This document shows positions 24,501-32,146 of a stretch of 64,000 nucleotides of DNA, one piece after another. Origin of the DNA: Breviolum minutum Mf 1.05b.01. Its lineage: Eukaryota > Sar > Dinophyceae > Suessiales > Symbiodiniaceae. Position numbers and translations under genes: made by a program. Location of the stretch: contig DF241544.1 in the NCBI GenBank assembly GCA_000507305.1, positions 1-64,000 on the forward strand, in the 5' to 3' direction. The notes under the pieces are model-generated. The model was not told where the DNA came from. It did no database searches and saw only the letters and a list, made by a program, of their open reading frames with translations. Each line of letters begins with the position of its first letter. Position 1 is the first letter of the stretch.

Positions 24501-27500
24501 CCAGCATCAGGATTTCTATGCTCAACAGACTCATGTAGTTCTGTGACCCCGGCATGGAAACTCTCAGATACTGGATTAGTGGATGGGACACGGTCAGGAA
24601 GGCAAAGCTTTGCAATGTCTATCAGGTATAACTCAGTTTTACTCAGGCTTAGGTCAATCGATCTATTCAATCTCTGAAGGAAACATGTATCGTCCGTGGT
24701 GTTCAGAATGCCGCCAAGCTGTTTGAATGCCCGTTTGCTGAAAAGAAATGGTGTATTACCTGGCACTACTTCAATAGAAAGCCACAATCTTTTATGACTG
24801 GATTGATTCAACAGTGGGACTTGCACACGAAAGGAACTTGTGAGAGACTGATTGTTTCCAAAACGAAATCTTACTTGACTATCATGAGTACGAATCTGAT
24901 TTTGCAAGACTTCAGGTAAGCTACTCAACACTCTTTTCCAGACATTTTCTCCAACAACGCATCGACTGGCTCCTGTATCCAAAATGGCCAAGCTGGGACA
25001 TTCGGTGCTTGACACAAAACAGGTAGCTACTTCTGTGGCAGCAGGTTGACGATCGGACTGTGGCAAAGATTCAACCGGTGCCGAAGGTTCATCCATCCTG
25101 TGGCACAAACGTGGCGAAGGTTTGATTCGATGGGGAAACAACACAGGTCTGTTATTCTTGGGTTGAATAAACTTTGCTATGCGTTGCTGCAGATTATCAC
25201 GATGTTTATGACCTAAAAGCTCACGAACGAGAAAAGCATCCTGACAGGTGGAGTGATCGACAAAACTAGTGACTGAGGTACATGAGAGACCAAACATGTT
25301 AGGTTCTGTACAGATCAACGGACGTGCCTCAGGGTGAACGTGGGCCTCTTCATCTTCAGAGACCACTTCATCGGGCATCTCATCGATCACCAAGACGTCG
25401 TCATGGTCAAGCCCAAGCTCGGTCATCTCGGCCAAGTTTGCAGCCGCTGGCATAGCACCATGGTCAGGAATCTGCCCCTTCTTCGGGCACTCATTCTTCC
25501 AATGGCCCTTTTGATTGCAGAGCCTGCAGTAGCTATTGGCAATTCTCTGCAAAAGGCCATCTCGGCCTTTGCCACGGCCCTTGCCCTTGAAGTTGAAGCC
25601 ACGTCCTTTGCCGGACGATTTGCCCTTGATGGGCCAAAAACCTCGGCTGGTTTTCTTCTGCACCAGCTTCTGACGAGCTTCTAAGTACGTGGTCATAGCA
25701 TCATGCATGCCTGGTACTTCTTGTAGAAATTCTTCCAGCTCTTGTTCAAAGTTCTGGACCACCAAAGCATCAGGATCTTCTGAGGCTACCATGGCTTCGA
25801 GATAGTCACCATCAATCTCTTCCGGATCATCAGCAAAGGCATGAAATGCCTTCTCTGGAACATCCAGAGACCCATGAGAAAAGTCGGGCTCAGGATTCTC
25901 GGTCAGGTTGACATCATAGACCTTGCTGCGGTTCTGCTGTTTGCTACCTTGAAGCTCAGCAAAGAATCGACTTCCAAGGAGCCGAAATGACTTCACAACA
26001 GGATCATAGCGAAGGTTCCCACCGTGTTCCAAAAGGATCTTCTTTTTGTCTTCCGAGTTCAGAAGGCTTTGTCGAAGAAGCACGTAGGCCTGGACTTCCT
26101 CCAATTTGGTGTCCCTCGCCAAAAGCTCAATGAAGTTTGCCTCCATCCTCGACAAGAAACTGTCATGGGATTCATCCGGTCTTTGGATGGTCCCATAAAG
26201 CGCCTTCTCAAAGTACTCATAGCGCTCTTCCAACTCCGTAGAACCCCAAGAACCACCTATGGCTGCTACCAAGGCAGCAACTCCATCAACGCTATTCACC
26301 TTGAGCTTCTGTGGAGGTATACGAGACACTTTGCGAAATGCCGTGCCTTCTACCATCAAAGCTGCTCGAGGTGCCAGTTGATCCAAGTGTGTACTTGGCC
26401 ACATACTAGCTAAGAACTTCATCTTGGCCGAGTACTCCTGGACATTGGTCGTTCCAGGAATGAAACGTGGTATCTGGTTCCATGGGAGCTGTGGAGTATT
26501 GGCTACCAATGGATCTTCCGCAGGAGCTGAGACATCTCCCGACGGCATAGTGATCAAGTCAGGATCTGAACTGCAGCCACTAACCTGATCGAGTCAAAAC
26601 TGTTGCTAAGGTCCTCTGAGATCTTTCGCTCTTGNAGGTATCTGGTTCCATGGGAGCTGTGGAGCATTGGCTACCAATGGATCTTCCGCAGGAGCTGAGA
26701 CATCTCCCGACGCCATGGTGATCAAGTCAGGATCTGAACTGCAGCCACTAACCTGATCGAGTCAAAACTGTTGCTAAGGTCCTCTGGGATCTTTCGCTCT
26801 TGCAGCGACCAGTTTCGAAGAACCAAAAGCTGGAGCACCCTGGCTCCGCTACCAATGTCAAAGAGCCACCAGTAGCGTTCAGAAGATAGAATGATGATCC
26901 CTGATCAACTGAAGAAAAAGGTGATTTGCCAACCAAACCAAAAGGAGACCCTGTCTCCGCAGCGCCCTGCACTATTTTGTGACCACGCCAATGGCTCGAA
27001 GTTGCCGTCCCACGGCAAAACCACAACCGCTGCCCACCACTGAATTTGACAAGGAAATGATCACGGATGGACAAGCAAAGTCTCTCATGTTACCTCTGAG
27101 TCACATCAAGGAATCTATTCATTGAGATTTCACAAGTCATGATGGTTATATATATATATATGATAACTACTTCACAACTCTATTTACAAATTTAAAGTAA
27201 ACATTGCCTTTCGAACAGTTTGGCCAGGCCTCGGCAAAGGAAGTGCAGGAGACTCACAAGGAGGCGCAGCTTCTGGCGTCCTTCAAGTGGCCCGTTTGCA
27301 ATGACAAATCTCCAAGGAGAAATGACGAACCAAATAGCGACAACAGTGATGAATAGATGGAATTGGAAGCAGAGACGTAAATTAATCATGGAATCAAGAA
27401 GCCAATCCATCCAAATGCCTGAAGATCGAGAGAGACTGAAAACATCTGAAAACTCCACAGCTGTTCCAGGCCGTCCGCGAGAGTAGCATAGATTGGTAGA

Positions 27501-30500
27501 GCTGTCCGTTGATGGTATCGACGGTATCGACCTCTAAGGCATCCATTCATTGTGGACTATCGCAGCAACTTCTTGGATGGGGGTCCCTTGTACAAACGAA
27601 TCTTGTGAACAGCTCATCGCTTGCATTGGTAGTGGAGCGAAGACCAGACTTCATGACATATAATGACATATAGACTTCTTTGTTAGAAGTCGCACAACAG
27701 ATCTGCCTTCCAGTGCGGAAGTTTGCCTGTTGAGGCTACTTGTGTATCTTTATGTCCTATTGTGAGGGGGGCGACCTCGCCACTCAGGCCATGAGAATCC
27801 CTGAAATTGTGCAGCTGTGAGCATCAGCTTGACAGATCTTGACAAAAGAAGCACTACACGTTACATATGATTCATACTTGTATGACTTGTATGACTTGTA
27901 TGATGCTACTGTAAGAAACGAAATGAAATGAACAAATATATTGAACGAGAAGATGGACCACGGGCGTGTCTCGTATCGCCTGCGAGATCAGCTTGGCACG
28001 AGATGCTCAGCGGCGAATCGCAGAGCCGCAGATCTTGAGATGGATGACGCAGGCGAAGAATCGGATGTTGCCACGTAAAAGAAATTCACTGGCAGATCCA
28101 GCAGATTCTTGCAATTTGGGCAATGTGAAATCACTGGCAGGCCTTGCTTGCCTTGAAGTACATCCATGACAAACACGTGCTTCATCGAGTGGCTTGTAAA
28201 AAAGGTAACATTGTTTATTTGCTTTTATCTGAGCTCACTTTTCAACTGTCCCGATCATTCAATTCGACCACAAACATGAAGAAACCGCAGATGTTCAGAT
28301 TCTAGCAAAAGGGGTGCTGAAAATAGCAAGTCCAAAGAGTGCTGAAAACGCATGGAACACGCATTTTTTTAAAACTTTATATTTTATTCTATACCGTGAA
28401 GTCGCAGGCAAGGGCTATTGCTTTGTGACCACCCGAGGACCTGAAATCAGGAAACTTCTTTTTGTCCAAAGCTGGCCACTTGGATGTACATCTAGGTCTC
28501 TATGCTGCATATCCTGCATCCGGGGCTTGGTCCAGTAGCGCCGAAGATTTGCAGATAGCATTCTGCCCATTTCGCAACATTTCGTTTTAGAAACAAAGCC
28601 TTCATAGCCTTCCCAGATCTTTGCTTTAAGTTTGTTCTGTCTGCAGACGGCCGTTCTTTTGAACCGGGACTTGTTTCTCTGTACGAGGCAACTTGAAGAT
28701 GGGGGACTTTGGCATCGCCAAAGTTCTCAGCTCAACGCAGGCAAGAATGCGAAGATATTGTGTGTAGACAGTTGCAAATTTTGTGTAAGGTGCCAGTGAT
28801 TGATTTAAATTTATTTTATGCTTGGGGGTGTTTGGATCCTTGAAAAGCATGTCACTTTTGCAAGTTAACCACATTGCTTTTGATAATGTACAGGGGCCAA
28901 ACAGAGTTCAAGCATTGATGCTTTCTCATTCCATTTTTCTATATTCCCAACATGGTGTCAGGATATCTCAGGCAAAAATGTAGGCGGTGCAGGTTTTTGC
29001 ATGTTTTTTCATGTTCGAGCCATGGCCGCTGCGCACAAAATGTTTCCTTTGGTCCTTCAGCCACAAGTGAAGAATTTGTCGATGTGCGAAGTGTCCTGCT
29101 TGCAAGGCGATCGCAAGGACCACAATCGGCACTCCTTACTACCTCAGTCCAGAGGTGTGTCAAGAGAAGCCGTGACTTGGCCGAAAGTCGACAAATCAGA
29201 AAAGAATTTGCCTTTGCAAGTCAACCAGCTTCCTTCGTTTTTTGGGGAGTGAATTGGAGTGAAACTAAATTGATAGATTGATAAACTGAAGTAGACCGTT
29301 TATGACTGTTTCTTGACAGTTGAGAAGCAATCAAGAGGCGTCAGATCGCCAGAGCATCCTAATAAGATTTTGTATGGCTTTTTTCAATATTGCATGGGAC
29401 AGTGTTTGGAGGCCAAGAAATACACGATTCTTGCAACATTAACTCTCCACGCTAGGTATGCGTGGCCTGCTGACATTTGGGCCATGGGGGTCATCCTCTA
29501 TGAGCTTTGCGCCCTGAAGCTGCCATTTGACGGAGGCATCATCATGCATCATCTAGATTCTGTTCATTCAGAACTGTCAGCATGTGTGTTCTTGAGGATG
29601 AATTGTTGGAGGTGCGCAGTTGATGTGATTGGATACTCATATTTGGGTGACACTTCAATAAATTCACTGCAAGTCTCACTTCAAATCTTACGGGCTTACA
29701 CGTTGTCGGAGCTCCTTGGCAGGGTCCAGCATGGTGATCCTTGTGCAGAGCATAATTCGGGGAGCAGCTCCGCCACTGCCAGAGGATGGAGATCGATTGC
29801 GAGCATCGCTTGGTTTCGTTTTGCTATGGCATATATGGTTTATTATTTATTTGCATATGTCCTCCCAGTCGAAGCTCTTTCGATTTGCAAACCCGATTCA
29901 TCAAAGCAGGTCAACGGACAACGTTTTGCGTTCTGGATTAATTTTCACTTTGTTTGGGTCGTGGATTTTCACCAAGTGGTGCTTACTTTGATCCCTTCAA
30001 ATGCCAGTGGCACCAGGAATACTCTACATTTGTTCGCTCGCTCTGTAGCTTTACAGCAATGAGGATCAGATTGGAGAACAGAATCGCGTTTTTGGTTGCA
30101 ACTCTTGTGTCACAGAATGTACATACATGTGATGAGCTTAGGTAGAAAAACACGTGATATTTGGCCCATTTTGGAGGAGGGACTTGACACCTCCAGTGTA
30201 GAGATACTAGCAAGAATGCACCTGGCGACCCAGTACGTCGCCTAGTGTCCGAAATATAGTGTAACTATAGTATATAGTAGCGAAATAGATGCAATCCAGG
30301 TACAATCTTTGAGGAAGGTCAAGAGGTGACACCTTGAGTTGTAAAGATGGGAAACTTGAGGCAACGAGATGCTGAGCAAGGTCCCCGCAAAGCGCCCAAC
30401 CGCTGGTGCGATCCTGTTGCCGGGCAGCAAACTCTGTTGCATATTTTTTTTGACAAAGACACGCCCGGCCAGCTATTGGGCTTACTGTAAACTCAGGAAA

Positions 30501-30629
30501 TTCATGATACAAATAAATGTAATTTACAGTATTCACATATTGTGTTTTGCTTCACAACTATGAATTCCTAGGAGCCGCGGGCCATTGCAAAGCATCGTTC
30601 AGAGTTTCTTCGAGGAAGCTCGTGCCAAG
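15577..30629 (+). CDS. NEK-type (NIMA-related) serine/threonine protein kinase, 17 exons
   Basis: Exons: 15577-15602, 16749-16783, 17069-17122, 17268-17290, 27228-27286, 27539-27582, 27735-27787, 27987-28052, 28141-28188, 28438-28474, 28688-28740, 29107-29171, 29456-29535, 29723-29798, 30116-30141, 30361-30418, 30572-30629. They total 861 bases, 287 codons, with agreeing phase at all 16 joins. All kinase landmarks are present: GEGSFGQAVLV loop, catalytic lysine in LVCKLVDV, helix-C glutamate in ETHKEAQLL, KHVLHR|DLKSGNFFL catalytic loop, GDFGIAK, GTPYYLSPE activation segment, DIWAMGVILYEL, and AKRPTA. HRDLKxxNxFL and GTPYYLSPE are typical of NEK kinases, which act on cilia, microtubules and the cell cycle. 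Nine donors are GC and seven GT. The start is chosen because MRQRPPESR ends in a perfect GTGAGT donor in the phase that the next exon needs. The C-terminal tail is not settled (see 30940-32146). Intron four carries the copia element. Confidence 0.87.
17321..17350. repeat. 10-bp tandem repeat, three copies
   Basis: The unit TTGTAGGCAA is present three times with one change. It lies in the kinase intron, 18 bases left of the retrotransposon. Confidence 0.85.
17369..17647 (-). repeat. Copia 3' LTR
   Basis: 279 bp, with TG...CA termini in the element's orientation (TGTGAAATC to CTTTGACA). By eye it is identical over its full length to the copy at 26856-27134. Confidence 0.95.
17648..17660 (-). 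other. Copia polypurine tract
   Basis: Directly upstream of the 3' LTR on the minus strand is TTTTTGGGGAG, the place and composition of the plus-strand primer. The pol stop codon ends only two bases before it. Confidence 0.6.
17662..22383 (-). CDS. Copia pol: methyltransferase-like remainder, integrase, reverse transcriptase, RNase H
   Basis: The frame gives 1573 residues from its first Met, but it is really the 3' part of one long polyprotein; the Met is internal. Residues 1-195 are part of a methyltransferase-like domain. Integrase: zinc motif H454, H459, C487, C490 and catalytic D517, D576, E610. A proline- and serine-rich linker covers about 780-960. Reverse transcriptase (copia RVT_2 type): SRWVLTWK at about 1052, FDIKTAFLRG with D1125, and the active site THVDDG with D1221-D1222, where most copia elements have YVDD. 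RNase H: D1375, E1428, D1474, D1523. All catalytic residues are present and the frame is open, so the enzymes may be functional. The products would copy element RNA to DNA and insert it. The first 53 residues are repeated at the end of the upstream gag frame, which shows that the two frames were one. Confidence 0.93.
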   Translation of the reverse strand: MRFTKRDGDLATVEGRRKLWDVISKYQPAYIWVAPECGPWSGWSRLNQFKSLRLFDKIESERQQQRAHIELCAKLCRFQKDRNRHFCLEQPLSSQMPHVEEFQDILKLTVKATFDMCAFGLKIPGTDRFLRKSSMVFTTDTDLAHELEKSRCRQDHIHQPIAGSVSVKHQRQALSQFCASYCRGFAVKIARIIGRRFQEAFHEDESPPKKLRFSHNLHKRARLDDSSRNSDPIDLDADELTAPGTSSAEPDPNQAPASVGRSPGSEASWNLILSMADRCAPRVGNIRYGADSEITQHMQRLVPGMHIQYVFVCRGTERFQLPSQATTDFPIRYTVCQHRHTGAVHDFGLENWVELKRSLRIRASVPSKICVTAFGTSLNVPVAESSVVPPMPLAVEQPDLPSIPEEPIIPETMNPVVPKNPDLCEGWAPPPTPLHGPKFRALSNQEKSDLALVHRNLGHPDPNVLSAHLKVQGADQRIVEAALEYVCDACVESVGKKHQRPAKLHDPLEFNQLVGVDGFFWSGKQGFQVHVFHCIDEASLFHLGRRLKTRNPDHTMNIWNEFWTSWAGNPQRLYSDPAGEFRSQEWKTALQARNICPEITTEAWQRGRVERHGDILKSMISRCDQESPIQTPEQFDQVLIMCCQAKNSLSRHQGYSPEQIVLGKAVSLPASICSDENLSAHSLALGNDQDSERFRRHLDQRSRARRAFLLTDNDQALRRALYRKSRPTRGPFLPNQLVMYWMKRNKSSRHECGRWHGPAKVILQESNSRVWISHMDRLFRCAPESLRPASLREWNSSTGSPMFGPQHIVSEPSEIPSPAGSIVDSNTYNWPDVEPSPTTPGDPPGETSEAPVSPQLSGQPESEVVPESLNPSDVLTPQVSSQEPAGPSISGVLDGASVPIDLESSDDQEDSLTSISQPILHCEALISQQEDLSSWDILHTDQTSSDLLLAHDELVLHAEPLTCCEEQCYYLEIDLNENDIHKWYNEVKPEAMIHVASVSKRARAEVQVKNLSLEERILFEKAKDAELNCWIQTNALRPVLRRSLNPEQILKSRWVLTWKNLEDSSAQPNHSSQHSRKAKARLVVLGFQDPKLTEVARDAPTLTREGRNTILQTIASMKWRLSSFDIKTAFLRGKADDSNPLAMEPPIELRKKLGLTDQQVCSLIGNAYGRVDAPLLFYKELVGQLKKLNFQVHPLEPCIFILESQGLKGRILHGVLGTHVDDGICGGDQYFHDQISKLKEVLPFGAFKQQRFVFTGIALEQLPDFSISANQEDYVHAIPAIDIGRLRRQRPDEPIQESELTKLRGLVGSLQYAVTHTRPDIAAKLGEIQSQMSRGTVATLIAANKVLREAQEFAHVKICFRHIPVSEVSHVSFGDASFASPKQLSSHQGTIICATNQKLNSNEQAPISPLIWTSKKISRVVRSTLSAEAFSMSRSVDQLGWMRLLWGVLVISNFDWRNPIVGLKQLPVSIIVTDCKSLYGLVTRIAMPSCEEYRTTLEVLLIRERCSEHSVFRWVPTSLQLADPLTKAMDAALLRAVLASGEFQSFDEEASLRCNSERKQAISWIKSKSQSHQ
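22225..23245 (-). repeat. Near-identical duplication, left copy (offset 1024 bp), ending at an N
   Basis: This block matches 23249-24269 with roughly eight differences. One difference makes a TAG stop at 22402-22404 in the polyprotein frame where the other copy has CAG. The join at 23246 is a single N. Because 1024 is not a multiple of three, the duplication also breaks the reading frame. It is either an unmerged overlap of two contigs (haplotypes or element copies) or a real duplication. Confidence 0.9.
22644..23315 (-). CDS. Second, interrupted copy of the overlapping frame
   Basis: This is the duplicate of the frame at 23668-24414. From the N at 23246 rightwards its first residues come from a different part of the element, so the start is artificial. 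The body and C terminus, ending FCRYCQLMDPDN, are the same as in the other copy. Confidence 0.5.
   Translation of the reverse strand: MGCPRMRSLVGVVSSKPIQKPSSXTQAMMTNMMQELQAQRNLLQEMMNQQSRASRSEVTSGRQTGRLSVEGVARRGLPLTRPPAETLSQQSWSVLEEEEILLEERLVEEAIHNFNHPRRAAPQNSSVATLPAASTPNATLVTPGTPVVPPGTSMVPSVPSPALNMEEWGRRVITWGRKHRGQTFQYVRTHDPGYVTWSMARFRTLPPDQQDFCRYCQLMDPDN
23231..26557 (-). CDS. Copia gag-protease polyprotein, 5' part of gag-pol
   Basis: The frame gives 1108 residues. The ATG at 26548 (MPSGDVSAP) is a better start than the one at 26557, since its counterpart in the duplicated leader (26714-26716) is also an ATG. Residues 30-300 form the gag region. A basic stretch (KGKSSGKGRGFNFKGKGRGK) leads to a CCHC zinc knuckle at C344, C347, H352, C357, which binds RNA. 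The aspartic protease has its DTG at 527-529 (LAILDTGASRCVVG). From about 690 to 960 the frame is serine- and threonine-rich and overlaps another open frame. At the end LLEVYANEHSSLTEAF begins the methyltransferase-like domain. The frame runs into the N at 23246. If the 1024-bp duplication were absent it would run on to 17662 as one polyprotein of about 2623 residues, since the remaining length is a whole number of codons. Confidence 0.9.
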   Translation of the reverse strand: MITMPSGDVSAPAEDPLVANTPQLPWNQIPRFIPGTTNVQEYSAKMKFLASMWPSTHLDQLAPRAALMVEGTAFRKVSRIPPQKLKVNSVDGVAALVAAIGGSWGSTELEERYEYFEKALYGTIQRPDESHDSFLSRMEANFIELLARDTKLEEVQAYVLLRQSLLNSEDKKKILLEHGGNLRYDPVVKSFRLLGSRFFAELQGSKQQNRSKVYDVNLTENPEPDFSHGSLDVPEKAFHAFADDPEEIDGDYLEAMVASEDPDALVVQNFEQELEEFLQEVPGMHDAMTTYLEARQKLVQKKTSRGFWPIKGKSSGKGRGFNFKGKGRGKGRDGLLQRIANSYCRLCNQKGHWKNECPKKGQIPDHGAMPAAANLAEMTELGLDHDDVLVIDEMPDEVVSEDEEAHVHPEARPLICTEPNMFGLSCTSVTSFVDHSTCQDAFLVRELLGHKHRDNLQQRIAKFIQPKNNRPVLFPHRIKPSPRLCHRMDEPSAPVESLPQSDRQPAATEVATCFVSSTECPSLAILDTGASRCVVGENVWKRVLSSLPEVLQNQIRTHDSQVRFRFGNNQSLTSSFRVQVPLLNQSSHKRLWLSIEVVPGNTPFLFSKRAFKQLGGILNTTDDTCFLQRLNRSIDLSLSKTELYLIDIAKLCLPDRVPSTNPVSESFHAGVTELHESVEHRNPDAGVHVSHPIANRSSVKSLTSSSSSTSESVCHATGTDADHFERNCGDSVESTHPTPPSDDASDRSQSSPGIRRGKPSTIRDPGHDDQHDARASSTKKPLARDDESTKPSLTFRGHKWTPDWSSFSGRSCTSRTSLDKTSCRDFVPTVVVSSGGRRDPVGGASGGGSHSQLQPSSSSCSSELIGGDLTSSIHTECNSGDTWNSGGTSWNQHGSISAFSCPQHGRVGTSCDHLGKEASRSNISICSNSRPRVCDLEHGSLSHIASRSTRFLPVLPVDGSGQLKMDPRFSIDKSFRKSVTETRNFLKKNPQQPGFDVRTSKSFEHAARIAEEAFVSPQSSVVSEPLILLEVYANEHSSLTEAFQKRGLAAMRFTKRDGDLATVEGRRKLWDVISKYQPAYIWVAPECGPWSGWSRLNQFKSLRXRPRP
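23246..23246. other. Single-base assembly gap (N)
   Basis: One N between two near-identical blocks; probably a contig join without overlap removal. Confidence 0.95.
23249..24269 (-). repeat. Near-identical duplication, right copy
   Basis: Partner of 22225-23245. This copy keeps the polyprotein frame open and is the better template for reading the element. Confidence 0.9.
23668..24414 (-). CDS. Overlapping frame inside the copia gag-pol region (248 aa)
   Basis: The frame is shifted by +1 relative to the polyprotein and runs from 24414 to a TGA at 23668. Its protein looks more natural than the serine-rich translation of the main frame over the same bases. It has a helical stretch (MMTNMMQELQAQRNLLQEM), an acidic helix (LEEEEILLEERLVEEAI), a proline-rich linker, and an ending with WGRKHRGQTFQYVRTHDPGYVTW. 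The form GxTFxxVxxxDPxYxxW is a small module I associate with proteins around exonucleases and with many dinoflagellate proteins; this is recollection, not a search. Either a pair of compensating frameshifts lies in the main frame, or the element truly codes in two frames or uses ribosomal frameshifting. Both duplicated copies keep it open. Confidence 0.5.
   Translation of the reverse strand: MPQGQMLITLKGIAETLLSLLTLLLQVMMHQIEVSPALESEEESPQQSETQAMMTNMMQELQAQRNLLQEMMNQQSRASRSEVTSGRQTGRLSVEGVARRGLPLTRPPAETLSQQSWSVLEEEEILLEERLVEEAIHNFNHPRRAAPQNSSVATLPAASTPNATLVTPGTPVVPPGTSMVPSVPSPALNMEEWGRRVITWGRKHRGQTFQYVRTHDPGYVTWSMARFRTLPPDQQDFCRYCQLMDPDN
26469..26634 (-). repeat. Short near-identical duplication, left copy (offset 168 bp)
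   Basis: Matches 26637-26802 with a few differences and ends at the N at 26635. It covers the gag start and leader. As with the larger one, an assembly join is the simplest cause. Confidence 0.9.
26635..26635. other. Single-base assembly gap (N)
   Basis: One N joining the two 166-bp near-identical blocks. Confidence 0.95.
26637..26802 (-). repeat. Short near-identical duplication, right copy
   Basis: Partner of 26469-26634. Its gag start reads ATGGCGTCGGGAG, against ATGCCGTCGGGAG in the left copy. Confidence 0.9.
26841..26854 (-). other. Copia primer-binding site
   Basis: One base inside the 5' LTR the minus strand reads TGGTAGCGGAGCCA. The TGGTAGC start fits the 3' end of an initiator methionine tRNA, the usual copia primer. 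The match to this organism's tRNA could not be checked. Confidence 0.7.
26856..27134 (-). repeat. Copia 5' LTR
   Basis: 279 bp, identical by eye to 17369-17647. It should hold the element's promoter and polyadenylation signal. Confidence 0.95.
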
Positions 30630-30939
30630 GCACGAAACAAATCCAGAAAAGCATGTTCATCAAGTTTCCAGCACGAGTTTTTCACTTTTTTTCCTCAGCC
30701 TCTTTTGCGATTCCCATGTTTTTGGAGTTGTTCCAAAGGGACAATGAGATACTTGTACATAAGACAAAGGTCGTTGCTTGGACAGTTATGATTTGCATGA
30801 CTGTGGGCAGGCCAGAGAACCGCAAGAGGCCGGCGGTGGTGGGGGCGTGGAATCAAATCAACGAATCAATGCATCAGACGTCTTGGACACTCCTGCATCT
30901 CAATGCATCCCATGCGTTTCATGAATGCCTTATTTCCAG

Positions 30940-32146
30940 CAAACACAATCGAACAAGCAGAGTCAGAGGTGGTCAAAGAGCCAGCGCATCCAGAGTCAGA
31001 TCCTCAAAACACAAAGAATTGAATCAGAAATTCAGAAAGAGATCTTCAAGTTTGTTGTCTAAAGATCAGGAAGCCTTCAGCCTTCCATTTTGTTTCCTTG
31101 AAAGTTCTGCCATGCTTTGGTGACACCTTCATTGCAAGTTGTTCGTCCTTGCAATTTTTTCTGTAAAACCTTCGATTCTCAAGGCTGGAACCTAGCAAGT
31201 CCCGGTCGGTGTCTAGCCTAGCTTGATCCCGTAGCGAAGCTCTTCAACCACCGGGCCCTTGTGTAGCCCAAAGATGTACGCAGTGGAAAAGAGAACATGT
31301 TAAATTGATAGCAAACATACATCCGTTCTAGGTCAGAGTAACAATCAGTAGGAACCCCAGAATCCAAAGGCTATTGCTCCACTCCATGCTTGGAAGCAGT
31401 TTCGTACAGTAGCGTCATCACGAGTGTCCAAGGTTCCTGAAGCGTGCTCCACACAACTGCTTGATCAAATGCTCGACGAATCTGACAGCACAGAGGACTA
31501 TTTCACGTTGCCATTCTTTTTGTACAGTTGTTTGTGGGCCGAAGCGGCATCGCAACAGTAGTCCTCATTTTGCTTTGATCAGAAGGAGTTTTCCAGCAAT
31601 TTTGTCATCATTTTCCAACTTTTCCAACGTAAAATCATTTCGGGCTTGCTTCACCTTTCGTCTCAGTTTTCTCTCCAGGCCTCTCAGGCGCAGGAAACAG
31701 CAGCTGTGGGCATTACTGGCACCATGTCTTTGGAGGCACGGGACGCGAAATGTCTTTGAAGTGCTTTAAGGGAGACTTGAAGTCAAATTCATATGAATGT
31801 ATATATATATATATAATACATATATATAATTATATATATATATACATGTAACATCTGCGTTTGGACGTTAGAAGATTTCAACTTGACAAAACACATATCA
31901 ACTTTCTATTCATTTCTGTTTGTTTATTTGATATGTCTATCTACTTATCTCACAACATATGTCTAAATAATTCAATATATGCGTATGTTCTGTCTCTTTG
32001 TTTATGTGTTTCTTGTTGTCAATTTTTTGGAGGATCAGTGCAGCGAGCTGTTGGCCGAATTGGGCTTGGATGGTGAGGATCCACCGGACACGGCAGGCAT
32101 GTCTTGCTCAGTCGTGGTTGAGCTGAGTGATGTCAGTGATGTCTGA
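30940..32146 (+). CDS. Possible C-terminal tail exons of the NEK kinase
   Basis: Two stretches could end the kinase. 30940-31022 follows TTTCCAG and reads NTIEQAESEVVKEPAHPE to a TGA. 32033-32146 follows TTTGGAG and reads DQCSELLAELGLDGEDPP and on to VELSDVSDV and a TGA at 32144-32146. Both are acidic and typical of unstructured tails. The link to exon 17 was not established, so they may be alternative ends or part of a small separate gene. Confidence 0.4.
31798..31844. repeat. TA-rich microsatellite
   Basis: Runs of TATATA with short interruptions. Confidence 0.9.

Larger units (their letters stand above)
17369..27134 (-). mobile_element. Ty1/copia LTR retrotransposon, nearly complete, inside a kinase intron
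   Basis: The element is bounded by two 279-bp LTRs that begin TGTC and end CACA on the + strand. Read on the minus strand the order is LTR, primer-binding site, gag, protease, an extra domain, integrase, reverse transcriptase, RNase H, polypurine tract, LTR. Integrase before reverse transcriptase defines the copia superfamily. Total length is 9766 bp, of which about 1024 and 168 bp are near-identical duplications ending at a single N and may be assembly artefacts. It lies antisense to the kinase gene; without it the host intron would be 171 bp (17291-17368 plus 27135-27227). LTR identity implies a recent insertion. A clean 5-bp target duplication is not visible. Confidence 0.93.

Noticed and set aside
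17662..26413. Many + strand frames inside the copia element
   Set aside because: They are antisense shadows of the polyprotein and have no motifs of their own.
29313..30062. Single 249-codon frame as a complete protein
   Set aside because: Only the part with WPADIWAMGVILYEL is kinase exon 13. The rest of the frame crosses introns and changes phase relative to the next exon.
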